Shown here piece by piece: positions 36,892-49,852 of a DNA stretch of 64,000 nt. The notes below the pieces were generated by a model. That model had not been told where the DNA came from, made no database searches, and saw only the letters and a program-made list of their open reading frames with translations. Both the position numbers and the translations under genes were made by a program. Position 1 is the stretch's first letter. Every line of letters starts with the position of its first letter. Origin of the DNA: Ceratodon purpureus (Eukaryota > Streptophyta > Bryopsida > Pseudoditrichales > Ditrichaceae); the NCBI GenBank assembly GCA_014871385.1, contig CM026421.1:10413644-10477643 (forward strand), given 5' to 3'.

Positions 36892-37105
36892 ATTGAACAG
36901 TTGGACTTCTTCAGCATCCTTCTTCTTCCTGGGTAGGATGTAATAAAAATTGGTCTGGTTTATTAACCTCAAGATACCTTTAAGGCTGAATGTGGTATTA
37001 GCCAATTTTTGGTAAGGTCACATGGTGTCAAAAATAACAATAGTAAATTAGAAGTTATATATAGATCTTTTGGGTTGTTATCCACATGCCAAGTTTTGCT
37101 TTGTG

Positions 37106-37200
37106 GTATATTCAAATTCTCTGACAATATGGATATGTATATGACAATTCCATATGTTTGAGCACTTACATATCCATATTGACAGAGAATTTGAATATAC
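37106..37200. repeat. Near-perfect hairpin: 33-bp arms, 29-base loop
   Basis: Bases 37106-37138 and 37168-37200 are reverse complements with one mismatch in 33. The loop (37139-37167) itself begins a second inverted repeat with 37225-37236 (TTTGAGCACTTA against TAAGTGCTCAAA). The size is like that of a small MITE or a microRNA precursor. Confidence 0.9.
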
Positions 37201-37650
37201 CCATGAGAGGGAGTTACACTTATATAAGTGCTCAAACTATGTGTAACTATAAAGTTATTCTATTTGGGTGAATTTCTATTCTTGATGGGCCAACAAGAAA
37301 GCTTGAAATTTATACTTCTACATTTAAAGAGTTGTTTATTTGAGATTTAACATTTCATCTTTTTCATGGAATATTTATTAATATGCATGAGTGGCTTGAA
37401 CCGGGTTTGTACAAGCTTTCTGGTGAATCCAATGATTCTTAAATGTCCTTCATGGTTTCAAATCAAAACTTGCCTTATAACACCTCTTTGCATGGCAATC
37501 TAATTCATTATACTCAAGTTCTTTCTTATCTAAAAATGTATAAAAAGATTTTTTTTATAAACATCTAATTAAATAAAACCTTATGCAAGCACATTTTTTC
37601 TAAGACAAATTAAACACCTTACACTTGCATCTAAATGCTTTTAAGTATAT

Positions 37651-37915
37651 TAAAAAATATGAAGTTTTTGAAAGTATCCAATTTAAAAAAGCAAGAATAA
37701 AAAATAAAAAACAAAACATTATAAATTAATATATAAAACAAAACATTGTAAATTAGTATATAAAACAAAACATTGTAAATTAGTATATAAAACAAAACAT
37801 TGTAAAATACTTTGTAAAAAATATGAAGTTTTTGAAAGTATCCAATTTAAAAAAGCAAGAATAAAAATAAAAATAAAAACATTTTAAATTAGTATATAAA
37901 AACAAAACATTGTAA
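37651..37915. repeat. Compound repeat: 4 x 27-bp tandem inside a 52-bp direct duplication
   Basis: Units of 27 bases with ACAAAACATTGTAAATTAGT start at 37711, 37738, 37765 and 37792. A block containing ATATGAAGTTTTTGAAAGTA occurs at 37651-37702 and again at 37815-37866, followed by a further partial tandem unit. This suggests duplication of a larger segment. Confidence 0.85.
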
Positions 37916-38615
37916 ATTACTTTGGCACCCAATTTTGAAGATGAAGTGCCTCACTATTTTCTCACCACCACATTTGATTGATGCTAAGATGTTCGTAGGT
38001 GATGACATAGATGTGATTGCCGGTAGTTTATTGCAGAGATGCAATTTGAAAACTGGGCACCGGGTTTTGGACGATCTTGCTTATCAAGTACATATCATAT
38101 TACCAACTATTGCATGTTTGCAGTCCTTGATCATTGAGTTTGTGCATATTAGTATGTAAATATTAATATCAAAATCAATATTAATATTAATCCCCTAAAC
38201 ATCAACAGGGCATCGTTGAATCTTTTGATCTCATTAATTCAAATATTGAAGTCAAGTAGAAACTTATGTTTATCATCTATGTTATAATTATATGTTTGTT
38301 TTAGATTGGTTGCTGTGTACATGGAGAATTTGGAACTAATCCAAGTTGTAGTGATAAAGAGGCATACATAACAATGTCCCAAGGTGGTGATTAAACTTCG
38401 AAACATCACTGCACATTTGATTTAATCATATTAAATTATTAAAAAATTATTAAAATTTAATAATATTCAATTATATTAATATTTTATAATAATACTATAA
38501 TATTAAAATTTTATTACTTTGAAAATTTTAATATTGAAAATAAACATTTAATTTAAACATCAATTTACAAAAACATTAATTTTAATTGCATATTTTTTAT
38601 ACTAATAAGACTTTT

Positions 38616-39721
38616 TGTTTACATTCAATTGGGAGTGGAATTCGAGGAAAAAATAGAATAATGTAGAAATCTACAACCTATTCACAGAGCAAGATAATAT
38701 CAAGTTAACACACACTTAATCCAACATTCTAATGCCGCGCTTATCATCCAAAAAAACTTATCGCCGCGCCATTCCATCCGAGGAGCATCCACCGGCTATC
38801 TACAAGACCAAGCAAACCACACTTCAGAACTTAAACCGACAAAATTTAAGTTTAAAGAAGATGTATTTGTAAAATGGAGCACCTCATCCTTCAATGATCT
38901 CCATTAAGATACCATTTTGAGAACGAGATATATGCATTTTGAGGTTCACAATTTTGAGATACCATTTTGAGATTAACATTCAGCAATGGAATTAGTTCAC
39001 TTCTTAGACTCATGGCATTAGATCAGGAGGCACAATTTCTATACAATAAACTATGAGTAAAAATTGAAAGAAATCAAGAAGAAACTAGAAACCAAAACTC
39101 TATTGATATGAAAATGCTATCACAAGGAATGACAATCATGCCTCTGAAAGCTGAACAATATTGTTGTATCATTTTTAACATGTCTGAATAAGGGTTATTT
39201 CTACCAGCTCTCTGTTTTGATTTCCTTGTGATGTGAGTAAGCTCCACAAATCAATTCATGAGTATGACGACTGCAATTTTGCACCCCTCATATTCATAAT
39301 TTTATTTGTATTTACTATTCAAATTTTTTACATTTTTTATAAGTTCTACTAAGCTTTCATGAGGAGACTTTCCTCATTGCACATTCTACAACAAGAAATC
39401 CATGTGAATTTATTCATTTTTTAGCTATTCATTTATGCTTCTTCATGCATCAAGTTTCTAAACATTTTTTAATTTGTAAGTTGTAGATGAATTTCAAGAG
39501 CAAATTAGAGGGGCAAATAACAATCAAACAATGGTAGAAAACCCACCAAGCATTGATGTCATTTACCTTGAAATTCAACACCTTGATATTTGCTATTGTA
39601 GACAAAGGTTTCTCTTTCTAGCAAAGGCTCTTTAAATATTATCTTGCTCTTTCAATAAGTTGTAGATTTCTACATTATTCTACTTTTTTCTTCAAATTCC
39701 ACTCCCAATGGATTGTAAATA
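38616..39721. mobile_element. 1.1-kb unit with about 85-bp inverted ends, possibly a non-autonomous DNA transposon
   Basis: Bases 38616-38700 are the reverse complement of 39636-39721, with scattered differences. The arms share GGGAGTGGAATT, GAATAATGTAGAAATCTACA and GAGCAAGATAATAT. The 935-base interior has no transposase-like frame. Surrounding DNA is so AT-rich that the true ends and any target duplication cannot be placed by eye. Confidence 0.65.
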
Positions 39722-41499
39722 AAAAATTTTAATTGTATAAAATTTGTACTTAAAAATAATATAATATTATTAAAAAATGAAAATTAAATTTTTTTGGTAT
39801 GTTTTTAAGTAGTTTGATTTAATAATATTAAATTATATAAATATTATCATTTAATAATATTATATAAGATTAATGGTCTGTAATAATATTAAAATATTAA
39901 ATAGTTATTTTTTAAATATTTAATTTAAATTTCATATTTGTTATTTTTAATTTTATTTTTTAGCATTGGTAGAAGACATCGCTTAGTTGTATCAATTCAA
40001 ATTTTTTAAACTTCTATCGCCAATATCTATTTATAAAGTTCCAAAAGTTTAAAAGGAAGAACAAAGTTTTGCATTGTGATAGACAAGTTGCTCTATGTAC
40101 ATCAAAACTCGCGGTATTCAAGTCACATATCAGATGACGTTATAAATCCCTGCTATGTATATATTCAAATTCTCTTGGTCGTATAATACTAGCTCCTATT
40201 ACATATGACTAACTATTGAAGACCTTGAGATGCTACCACTCCCAAGTTTCTCACAGTAAAAAGATTTGATTCATATATAATATAGAATGTCTTGCTGCCT
40301 CCAGCATTGTTGCATTGAGGTCATACATATTCTGACCTTTTCCAATTTGTCATTATAATAAGGCATAGTGTTGAGGTACTTCATGCCAATATGAACCTTT
40401 CATGGCTAGCTCTAAGTGATTACTAAGTGTACCAACAAAATGCAGTATATACAAGCATGCATAATTTTTCCAGATTCTACTGAATTTAATTTACAAATCA
40501 GATTACAGGTCTTTCTATGACGTCCTCTTGATCTTGAGCGCTGTCCTCTGAACTTTGAAGAAAGGTGTGTATGTGTGTATCTGTGTGTTCCTTGAACTCC
40601 ACTTTTGAGAACATGTTTGTGAATGCTCCATGAGCTATGATAATTAGTGTTCTTCATCACCAGGTTGCGGAAGCTCGGAGACTGCAACAGTTTAATGATC
40701 TGGGTGATCACAATATTTAATTTCCTGAGAGGACATTGACAGAGAAGAGCTGGTGGATCTGGTTGAGGCTGGCACTATGGTGCATTAGGATGAGCAGCTT
40801 GGGGAGGCCACTGATGCGGCAGATTGTGCGAAGGCTGCATGATGTGTTGTTAATCGAAATCTGAAGCGAAGTTTGGATTTGATGAAGATGGTTTCTCGAG
40901 CATGGATTTAGAAAAATTTGAAATTGATACAATACTATTGAGTGCTGATCAATCTTCTTCGAGTGGCATGGGCTTTGGAATCAGTCACCGTTGCTCACAA
41001 GATTGCAACTCCAGCTGACTTAGTGCCGTCTACAGGTCATGGTCTCACAACTCGTCACAAAGTGCTTGCAGCTTGTAATTAGTTTAAGGTAGTTTCATTC
41101 TAATTGAAATTGGTGATTAATTAACAGCGAACTCTATTTTAACCCCTAGAAGTTCTATAAGGATCAAAACGGTCCACAACACTAAGTTGGGAGGTTCTCT
41201 CCACATTTACCATATTCTCACACGCACCGTTTCGACCAACGTGAACATCCTGTTCATTTAGAGTCAGAGTGAGAACGGAGTGATTTAAAGTTATGAATGG
41301 TAATACATTGGTCTGGAGTAAATAATTGGTGTAGTGTGAAACACAACTAAACTGTACAATGAGGAGAATTTGTATCTCTAGGTTGCGCTACCGCACTGCA
41401 CGATCAGACAACATGCCTGCACTCATTTGATTTTCTATAAAACAATTCTTTTTTGTAAAATATTTTCTATCCTATATACATGTATCGTCGTGTAAAGGT
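39722..41499. other. AT-rich then moderate-GC intergenic DNA
   Basis: 39.7-40.1 kb is extremely AT-rich. 40.1-41.5 kb has ordinary composition, with no recognised gene; the right end should contain the 3' untranslated region of phosphatidylserine synthase. Confidence 0.45.
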
Positions 41500-44400
41500 C
41501 TACATGCTCTTATTTGTTTTTGTATTCGTTGATTTCTTTTTTCTAGCCTCTTTAGAATCCTTGTAGCTTTTGTATGTCCAGCCACCCAGAAACAATACAA
41601 GGCCAAGTGTGATTACTGACCAAAACCAAATCACCTTCTTTGGCACAGGGTTGTTGAAGAGACCTGAACACATAGTAAATAAAATCAATAGTTAGTGGTG
41701 GCAAATTTGGTATAGCTTAACACGTCAAGGGATGGAACACTGGACTTAAGTTAAGCGGCTGCACGAATTGCACAATTACAACAGCTGCATTATGTTGGAA
41801 TTGTCATACCTCGTCCAAATTTTATACAAATGAGAGTCTCCATGATGGCTATACACACGGCCAGCCAGCAGAATGCACCGAGCTTCTTAACAGGTGCCCT
41901 ACGACAAGCCAGAAAGGTCACATTATACAAAAGCCAACACTTCTTTCATCAAAACTCGGGTTTAAACAGATTGACTAACAGAAATGTTTCTTTTCGGCAG
42001 CTTGTCAGATGAAATGCTATACATACGCATCGTTTCAACAGCTTATAAAGAGAGTAATAAATGGACTCGAACACTCTTCACAACGAGCAAAACAATAGGT
42101 TTGACAAAGCGACTATCATACTGACCTTGTTTGTAAGAAAACGTTGTATTCTCGAATTGCTGGATTTGCGATTAGCCACCATAATGCAAGGCGGTACGTC
42201 ACTAAAGCGTTTGCTGGGGGAATCCATAGAATATACTTGAGAAAGAACCCCATAACCTCCACCACCTCAATCACCACGAACAAGCCTAACACTTGGAGAA
42301 ACCGCAATGGGCCTTTTAGCACATTCCATTCATCTTTATCCCAATAGGATGGAGTGAACTGTCCTAGCGTTCGCTTCACCTGTACACAAATTGAACGATT
42401 TGAATACCCGGTTTCTGCTTTCTAACTGTGAAGCACAAATTAGACGCAACCAAGCTCTGAAGCACAAATTAGACGCAACCATAACCAAGCTAAGAAATTT
42501 CCACTCTGTATACTACAATTAAAATCTATGTAATTTGTTCAGCTGTAGCTGTATAACATATAGAAGGGAATATTTGAGATGGGGCATGAGATAGGAATAT
42601 GTGGGAGAGATGAGGATTGCATACCTTACCATACAGTGACTTCTGCTGACTCACCCCAACCCAATTGTAAGTCTTTCCATCAAAATATTTTACTGTCTTC
42701 ATCCCTGACCAGATCCCTGAGCAGGTAGAAGTTAACATCTTAGTCCTCTTTGTCACACTTATCAATTTGTAATTCCTTTAAATTTTTTTAAGTACCATTA
42801 TTCTAAAACAGAGTAGGAGAGGGTAGCTGCGATTAGCAACACAAATAATGGAGATGGGGATACACACAGGACTTCAAACGAAACGCATGGTACTTCAAGT
42901 GCATCAAAGAAGAGCAATAAATAGGATGAGGGTTAAAGGATGTATTAATTGGATAATTTCATCATCAATAAATAGCAATGTGTTACATTCAGTGTGGATA
43001 GATCAAAGGTCTAAGGATCAATGCGTCAAAAATTTGTGGAAGAACTTTTCAACTTACCAAACCAATTGCAAATCAACACATCCAGTACAAAGCTATCCCA
43101 CCAACATTCTTTGAAGTTTACAAGCATATGAATAAGACTCCTCTGCATACGCCCAGCGCAAAAAATAAGCTACTAATTTTTAACCCCTGCATTGTGTTCC
43201 CTTATCAATCGACCTCCAAACAGGCTGTGTATTGTTAAGACCATCAGCTGAAAAGCACTGGTGACTATTTAGTTGGTAAGATTTGAATAGGACAAGCAGA
43301 AGTACATCCGAAATATAAATAATAAATAACAAATAATAAATAAATCAATTTCTTAAACCCAAGCATGGAAACCCTAATATCGCTTACCTCTGCAAATTCG
43401 AAAACAATGGAGAGGCACCATAAAAATGGCTCATTCCGGATCATGATAGCCTTGGCCCACCATCCAATGGTGTGAGCTAGTGCATACTCATCAAGTACGG
43501 CATCCTGCAACAAAGAACGTGTCGATCATTATATTACTACATGAAAACACAACGTAGAGCACGATTATTTCGGAAAAAAATAACAGTAACATATTCATTG
43601 AATGGAACAGACGGGATAGTTCAATAAATCAGCTCAGGATCGTAGACACAATAGAGTTCAATACCCACATATACGTTAGAAAACTTGTTCGGTTTTTCTG
43701 GCGTGTAAATTCTGCAGTCCTCTGCATATGGCCTCTCTTGCAACGCTGCACAAAAGAAAAACTAACTTACATTGAGTAACCAAATAAAATATTAGATTGT
43801 ATACGTGTTTCTCATAGGTTATGGCCAATATCAGTTGAACATGAACAATGAGCTTATACATCTAGTTGCAGGGTTTAGAGTGGCTGATATTTAACACGCC
43901 AGCCATGGCAGGAGACACAATGACTACCCATGAACTTTTAAGAGCATGTCCAGTGGACTCCAAGACTCTGATAAATTCATGAATATCTGTGATTTAGTGT
44001 GACTCGTTTAACAGAAAATGATTATTGTTGCTTACGATCGCCGAGACCGGGATGCACGTGCTTCAAAAGTTGCCGAACATCGTCACGGTTCTGTGAAAGA
44101 CAAGGCTTTGAATCAGTTCAAATATACACAATTCTCTTCAAGTAATATCGTTACCAAAGAGAACGAATAGACGATCACATACATTTTCTAACAGTAAAAA
44201 GCGAGAAAACAAAGGGTAGTCATTCACGTGAAAGGAGCACCAGAGCCCTAAAGACTGGTCACTGCAAAAAAGTCGGCCTCGTGAGCTGCTAGAAAAAAAG
44301 GGTCTAGATCGCACCTGAAACAAGAGAAACGTGAGGATGACAAGATAAATGACTGCAATCCCGTGAACGAAGCGCCAAAATGCTGGATGAGGTCTTACCA

Positions 44401-45267
44401 AAACCCTGCAAATGAAGCCCACCCCAGTTAAACTAACACCACCTAGACAGCTTCACATGATAAGCCGATCACATTCTCAGATGAAGCCACAGCAGAAACA
44501 TCCATAACAAGCAACAAGAACCTCACGGCTCACTTACGTTGAGGGTGCTTGCAGTAAACAATAACCGAGGAAGACCGCGATCGTTGCCCACACGCCCCTG
44601 CACAATATTCAGACCATGTGAGGTCTACCCTAATCAAAGGAAATAAGGGAGGCTGCATTTAATCATTTTCATGCAGCGAAATGTGAATCCAAACCAATGA
44701 GGATAAAACGTTCTTAAACGTGAAGAAACATAAACGATCATCAAATCTAAGACTAAACCTTGAGCCAACGCAACATAATCACAAATCGACCATTTCAGCG
44801 ATCGGCTTTACCGTTTCGTGTTTGTAATTGGGTCGAGGACTTGCTCCTCTGTTTGGAAGACCCCGCCCGCCCACCTGCGCAACAAATCCCAACAGATATG
44901 ACAACAATGTACTCCAAACAACTGATTCATGCCCTAATCTTTGCTGATTGCATGTGTCTATGAAGCTACTGAGCTGCCAGTTTCCTACTGAAAAAAGCAT
45001 AATCAAAACTTGCAGTAAGGAGATCATCACATGAGAAATGTCAATCAACAATCACATTCAAGAGACGTACGCAACAAGGCCGGCTCCGGCAAGAGTGACA
45101 GCCGCAGTCTGGGGTTTATACATCCAGGCCGTCCAGGGATCCACATCGCTCAAAATCTCCGACGCCATGACTTCGCTCGACGTGCGCATCAGTGGGCTTC
45201 GCAATCCAGGCCCCCCGATCGCCATACCAGGCCCAGGCGGCCCCATGTCTTCCCCCACTACCCCCAT
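41500..45267 (-). CDS. PSS1: Phosphatidylserine synthase, base-exchange type, 12 coding exons
   Basis: Polytopic ER membrane enzyme that swaps the ethanolamine head group of phosphatidylethanolamine for serine. Exons on minus: 45267-45071, 44874-44812, 44597-44538, 44405-44315, 44090-44036, 43745-43669, 43504-43388, 43142-43058, 42716-42625, 42379-42126, 41898-41810, 41663-41500. They splice to 447 residues (425 in Arabidopsis). Family stretches seen: [88 protein letters not shown], and LWIPPANA. The extended Gly/Pro-rich N-terminus (about 1-45) is poorly conserved, so the start could be one of several nearby Met codons; I took the most upstream ATG in the frame. The exon 6 donor was set at GTGGGT to keep NVYDAVLDEY, matching the family. 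All phases agree and no lesion was found. Confidence 0.92.
42429..42481. repeat. Short tandem duplication in a phosphatidylserine synthase intron
   Basis: TGAAGCACAAATTAGACGCA plus a few bases occurs twice in succession (from 42429 and 42458) within the intron between exons 9 and 10. It does not touch a splice site. Confidence 0.85.
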
Positions 45268-47711
45268 GCTCACGCAGCCAGCTCCTCCACCCCAATGCTT
45301 AACCCTTCCCTCTCCAACGCCACCGATCACTATTCGATCAACTCCAAATCCTCACCCGCAAACTCCACCATCCAAACTTCACATACACGGCAGCACCAAC
45401 CTCATGGTATGCAAATCTCTTGCACACGGCTCCTTAATCAACCAAACAGAAAATCTGGAGCAAACTACTCAAGGTGACGATCCCCTCATGGTGAGTGCAA
45501 GCATAAACTCTTCCTACTTCCAACCAGTTTCACAGAAAATTGAGCCGTCTTTGAGCATCTCCAAATCGAAACTCTCGCACATCACATCTCATGCCAACAC
45601 TTTCTAGTGAAGAAACCAGATGGGCAATCTGTCGCTGTAAAAACCAAACCACTCCATGTCTCCTGAACGTGAGAGAATGCCCTCTTTCTTTGCAATCAGA
45701 CAACATGCACTGCTCTTGATCAACTTCAAGAGCTGGTTGTTTTTTTTAATATTGCTTTCTACTACAAAAGCAAGGAAGAGCTGCTTTTCGATTGCCAGAT
45801 CGAGATTGGGATGGCAATTTAGATGAGTTCATGAACGTGTCGACTGACACGGAAGCAGAGAATCACCGAACCTCGGAGGCTGTCGTCTGCTTCATGGAAT
45901 TGCCAAATCCTGGGAAGATGCGGACCCAGAGGTGGGCGTCAGCGTGATGAGGTGGAATGTTTCTATCTTCTGAGCTGCTTGTTACAGTGGCATCACAGTG
46001 GCATCAGAGTGGCATTGTGCCGATCCGGCAATGAGCTTCTTCCACGGCGGACGAGGGGTAGTCGGCTACAGCACATGTGGCTCAAGAGGCGAGCTTCTGG
46101 ATGCGGTGGTCCCGCCGTTGCAGCTACAACCCCACTCTCCGTGGCGCCATGCATTGGATCGCTACTAACTAAGTTAGACACAACTGTGGTGGTCTCGAGG
46201 CTAGCAACTGGTCCTCTCTGCCGCCAACTCACAGATTCAATGTTCAAAGCCGGGAGCTTCTCTACTTAAATTGTAGTTTTCTTATCGTTCATGGATTTGG
46301 TTCAGGCAAAGTGACTAACTTCGTCAAGGCGACTCGCAGATTTAATCTCTAACCTCCGAAGTTTGTGACCGAATTGGGCTCTGAATGGTGCTGGCATAAG
46401 TTGCATCCTTCGCCTCTTGGGACCGAGTGGCTAGTGTTTTCAGCCTTGGAGTTTTCGAGAGGCAAAACTTTTAGGCAATCCTTGAGTTTTAGGATTATCT
46501 CAGGAGGTGAGTTTAATCATTTGAGGCTGACACCGATGAGATAACATCATTCGATAATTGATAACAGGGAAGATCTTCATGTGCACATGAAAGAAATCCA
46601 GTTCTCTCCTAAGAACATTATTAGATTAAGCTGTTGAGTTGCTTTGGGAAGCGATGATGACGTGGTAGTTGATCGGGTTATGGTAATGTTTGATATACAT
46701 GAGAGGTCAGAGTGCCATAGATAGATTCGAAATTTTGTTTAAAAAGCAGAAACTGAAATCAAGTTTCTGTTGATCGAGCTACGAAGTGTAGCCTTACTTA
46801 AAAGCAATTCACGCAAATGCTCTTGCGAAGGAACTGTTAAATCTAGGAGCGTCGGAATATAAAAGGTATAAAGCATAATAAACATGGTCCACAATAGGGA
46901 ATAAGAGCTGGTTTGTAGAATCTTTCAACCCAGCAAGTCCCCTCGTCACACCATGGTGCTAGAGCCATGACAGCGTCGACACCAAGTGAATCTAATTGAC
47001 ACAAATTTCTAATACTAAAATGCTACGACTAATAAACCCTCTCCCTCTCCCTTTCTTCACCGAGAAGACGATAATATCCTTAACTTCGACAACTTGTCAC
47101 TAAAATCTACAGCTCACAAGAGGGCTGGATAACAGCAAACAGTCATGACTTACATGAGCTTACAAAATGGAGCTAGTTTGTACTAAATGACTTACATGAG
47201 CTTACGAAATGGTGAACACCGGCAACTGATCACGAAACTAGCATCCATTCGAGGCAGCAAAGCCTAGAATCAGTCCTTGATTTCGTCATTGTAGATACTT
47301 TACAAAACCACCAATTCAGGGTCTTCAGCTGCTGCGCATCATTTGGGCCGAAGTCCTGAGGACGTCCTCCCTAATACCACCAACGTGATGAAGCGTAAGA
47401 TCAGTAAAGACCAGTTGATAAAATGTGAGAAGCAAATTAACTTCCACTAGTGCGGTGCAGAAAATAAGGCATATGGCGTTTCTATAAACATAATACTCGA
47501 AACCAAGAGAGTGGTATCTCTCCTGGTTTCTTAGTAATAGTAATATAGCTCTTCCTCCATAAGCTCAAACAGGATTGATCACGAAAATTGTGACTGTACA
47601 CAATGGCCTCCGGCTCCAATTAACCCGGGGCCACACCTTCAACGCCAGCTTCAAAATCCAATCTCGGTAGATATTAATGACTGAATGCTAAAATGATATC
47701 TGAAGAAGTTA
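45268..47711. other. Intergenic region between phosphatidylserine synthase and the STOP1-like gene
   Basis: It should contain the phosphatidylserine synthase promoter (left) and the STOP1-like 3' untranslated region (right). Open frames at 45031-45607 (plus) overlap antisense to, or lie just outside, the first coding exon and are not convincing. A small repeat GTGGCATCA occurs three times at about 45985-46017. No gene was recognised. Confidence 0.4.
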
Positions 47712-49852
47712 TCAGTCCCAGAACCTCATGGAAGACTTGGTCTCCGAGCCAAAGGATCCCTCAGTGGGCGACTCATGCTCCTGAACAGGCGTGCTTCCAT
47801 TCCCTCCTCCACTCCCACCTTCCAGTTCATGCATTGGCATGGCCGGCGTGTGACCCTGGAACAGTCCAATGTGGCCGAACAGCTTGTCCTTCCGGGAGAA
47901 AGTGGTGCCGCAGGAACACAGCCACTTATCACGGCCACAGTGCTTCTCATGCGTCTTCAAGTCGGCCACAACGGAGAACTTCTTCGCCATGCATTTCTGG
48001 CAGGTGAGCACTTTCGGGCAGTGGCTCCGACGATAGTGATTCTTCACACACAGCATGGTTTTCAAGGGCTGAAACTTGCGGTGCTTTTTGTTACGCTTGC
48101 AGCCCACGTAAGGGCAGGAGAATCGCCGTGACCGAGTGACGGTCGTGTCTTGGGTGCCGCGGTCAGGACGAGCAAGAGCTGCAGGTGTCTTGTACTCGTC
48201 TCCATGGCCGCGCATGTGCATCCTGAGATTGGCGTCTCGCTTGAACCCCTTCCCACAGATCTCACAGAAGTGGGTGTGCTCGGCTAGAATCTCCGTAGCG
48301 TCCAACTCCACGAGGTCAAATGAACCAGGAGGGAGATTCTCGCCATCACTGTCGTCGTCATCAACGCGAGAGTCGTTGTCGAGGTCCTCCAAACCAGTGT
48401 TCATGCCTCCTAACTCGGAGATGAAGTTGTTGGCACCTGATCCTTGTGCGAGAGAACTGTTCAGTATGTTGGGAGGGTTGACTGGCCCTCCACGGCTCTT
48501 GCCACCATTTCCTCCAACACTTCCAAAGTCTTTACCGACGCCGTTGTTGGTCATCTGATTGTGAAGAGACATTGCGGGACTGTTGCTGCTACCCCCAGGT
48601 TGTTGCCCGGTTAGGTTCTGCTGTCCTGAAAGGTCTGAGTCGTTGTTCAGGCCAGGAAAAGCATGACCTCCATTAGAGAATGATCGGAGACCGCTAACGC
48701 CTGTATTAACTCCTGAAACTGCTGCTGCTGCGGCTGAGGTACCAAAAATATTGGTGTTCATTAAGTTGTTAATGGAACTACCTCGTTGAGGTGCTCTCAA
48801 GTCGCTTCCCAGTGTGTTCTGGAAAAAATTAGCTGTTGGATTTACAGCAGCTTGCAGGAGCTGGCTGAGAGGGAGCTCGGTGGATTGATTTGCTTGAACT
48901 CCTGAATTTCCAAACGGCTGTGGAAGGAGGCCGATGGCGGCCATCGCGAGCTGAGAGATGATGCTCACCACAGCAGCGCTTGCTGCCTGCTGCTGAGCTA
49001 CGACGTTGCTGTCAGTCTGGCAATGCGCCGTCTGCGCTATGAGCGGAACCAGGGCCTGGAGTTGCTGGATTCGCTCCTGGAGCATGGAGAGATGCTCCAT
49101 GATGCCTTGGACATTTTGTTCCACCGTAGACTGGCTTGTAATATTCTCGGAGAAGTTGGGATTCATCATCTGATTACCAAACTGCTGCTGATCGAGGCTG
49201 GAGTTCATGTTACCTTGCTGCTGCAGGTGCTGAAACATCCCACTCCTATTACCTCCATTTGCCTGCCCTCCACCGCTGCCACCCAGAAGCATTGACTGTG
49301 AATGTTGCTGTTGGTGGTTTTGATGTCCGTGGCCATGTTCCTGTAACATTCAAGTACATGAGTGACTCAGCAGGATATCCAAAATAATGGCAGATACATG
49401 TATGTATGTATGTACATATAAGGCAGAGTATGCACTTCGTATGCGAATAACGTTAAACACGGTCTACTACAATCTCAGTGACAGTTCTATTTTAGAATGC
49501 ATGCATACTAAAATAGATGTGTAATTGAGATTGCAGAGGCCTAGATTTGAAATGCAAACATCGAAATGTTTGCCTTCAGGAATATACATGTGTACTCTCA
49601 TGACGAACACAAACCTGGTTTATAAGTTTTCATATGCCTAGTATCTTGAAAACAGATACAATTTGGAGGAAAACATTGAATGATTTTGCTAACCTGTCCG
49701 TTGACACTCAGAGAGAATCCAAGAGACTGGTTTTGATGACGTTGATGTGGCATGGAGTTCGAAAATTGTCTCAGCTGTTGACCAAGAAAAGCTAAAGTTG
49801 ACAGAGAATCGTTGGCTGCACTGGAAGGGGGCTGCTGGTTGCCACCCTGCAT
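47712..49852 (-). CDS. STOP1: STOP1-like C2H2 zinc-finger transcription factor, 2 coding exons
   Basis: Nuclear factor of the STOP1 family, which in Arabidopsis controls proton and aluminium tolerance genes such as ALMT1. Exons on minus: 49852-49694 (53 codons) and 49340-47712; together 595 residues. The N-terminal two-thirds is Gln/Asn/Gly/Ser-rich with a likely coiled-coil near the stretch [19 protein letters not shown]. Zinc fingers start at about residue 412: [19 protein letters not shown], then [19 protein letters not shown], then [20 protein letters not shown], then [19 protein letters not shown], in the family's order and spacing. The C-terminus is acidic/Ser-rich. It is longer than the Arabidopsis protein, mostly in the low-complexity N-terminus. 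The exon 1 ATG fits, and the frame is closed just upstream. Confidence 0.93.

Larger units (their letters stand above)
36892..38615. other. Strongly AT-rich region without a recognised gene
   Basis: Stop-dense, AT-rich DNA. A 74-codon plus frame at 37935-38159 has no family resemblance. Distinct repeats inside it are listed separately. Near 38.4-38.6 kb there are long runs of TTA/ATT-type sequence. Confidence 0.5.

Noticed and set aside
45031-45607. Two overlapping plus frames (148 and 189 codons)
   Set aside because: Partly antisense to exon 1 of phosphatidylserine synthase and Pro/Ser/Thr-rich; no family resemblance.
47693-48558. Plus-strand frames of 104-140 codons
   Set aside because: Antisense to the zinc-finger part of the STOP1-like gene.
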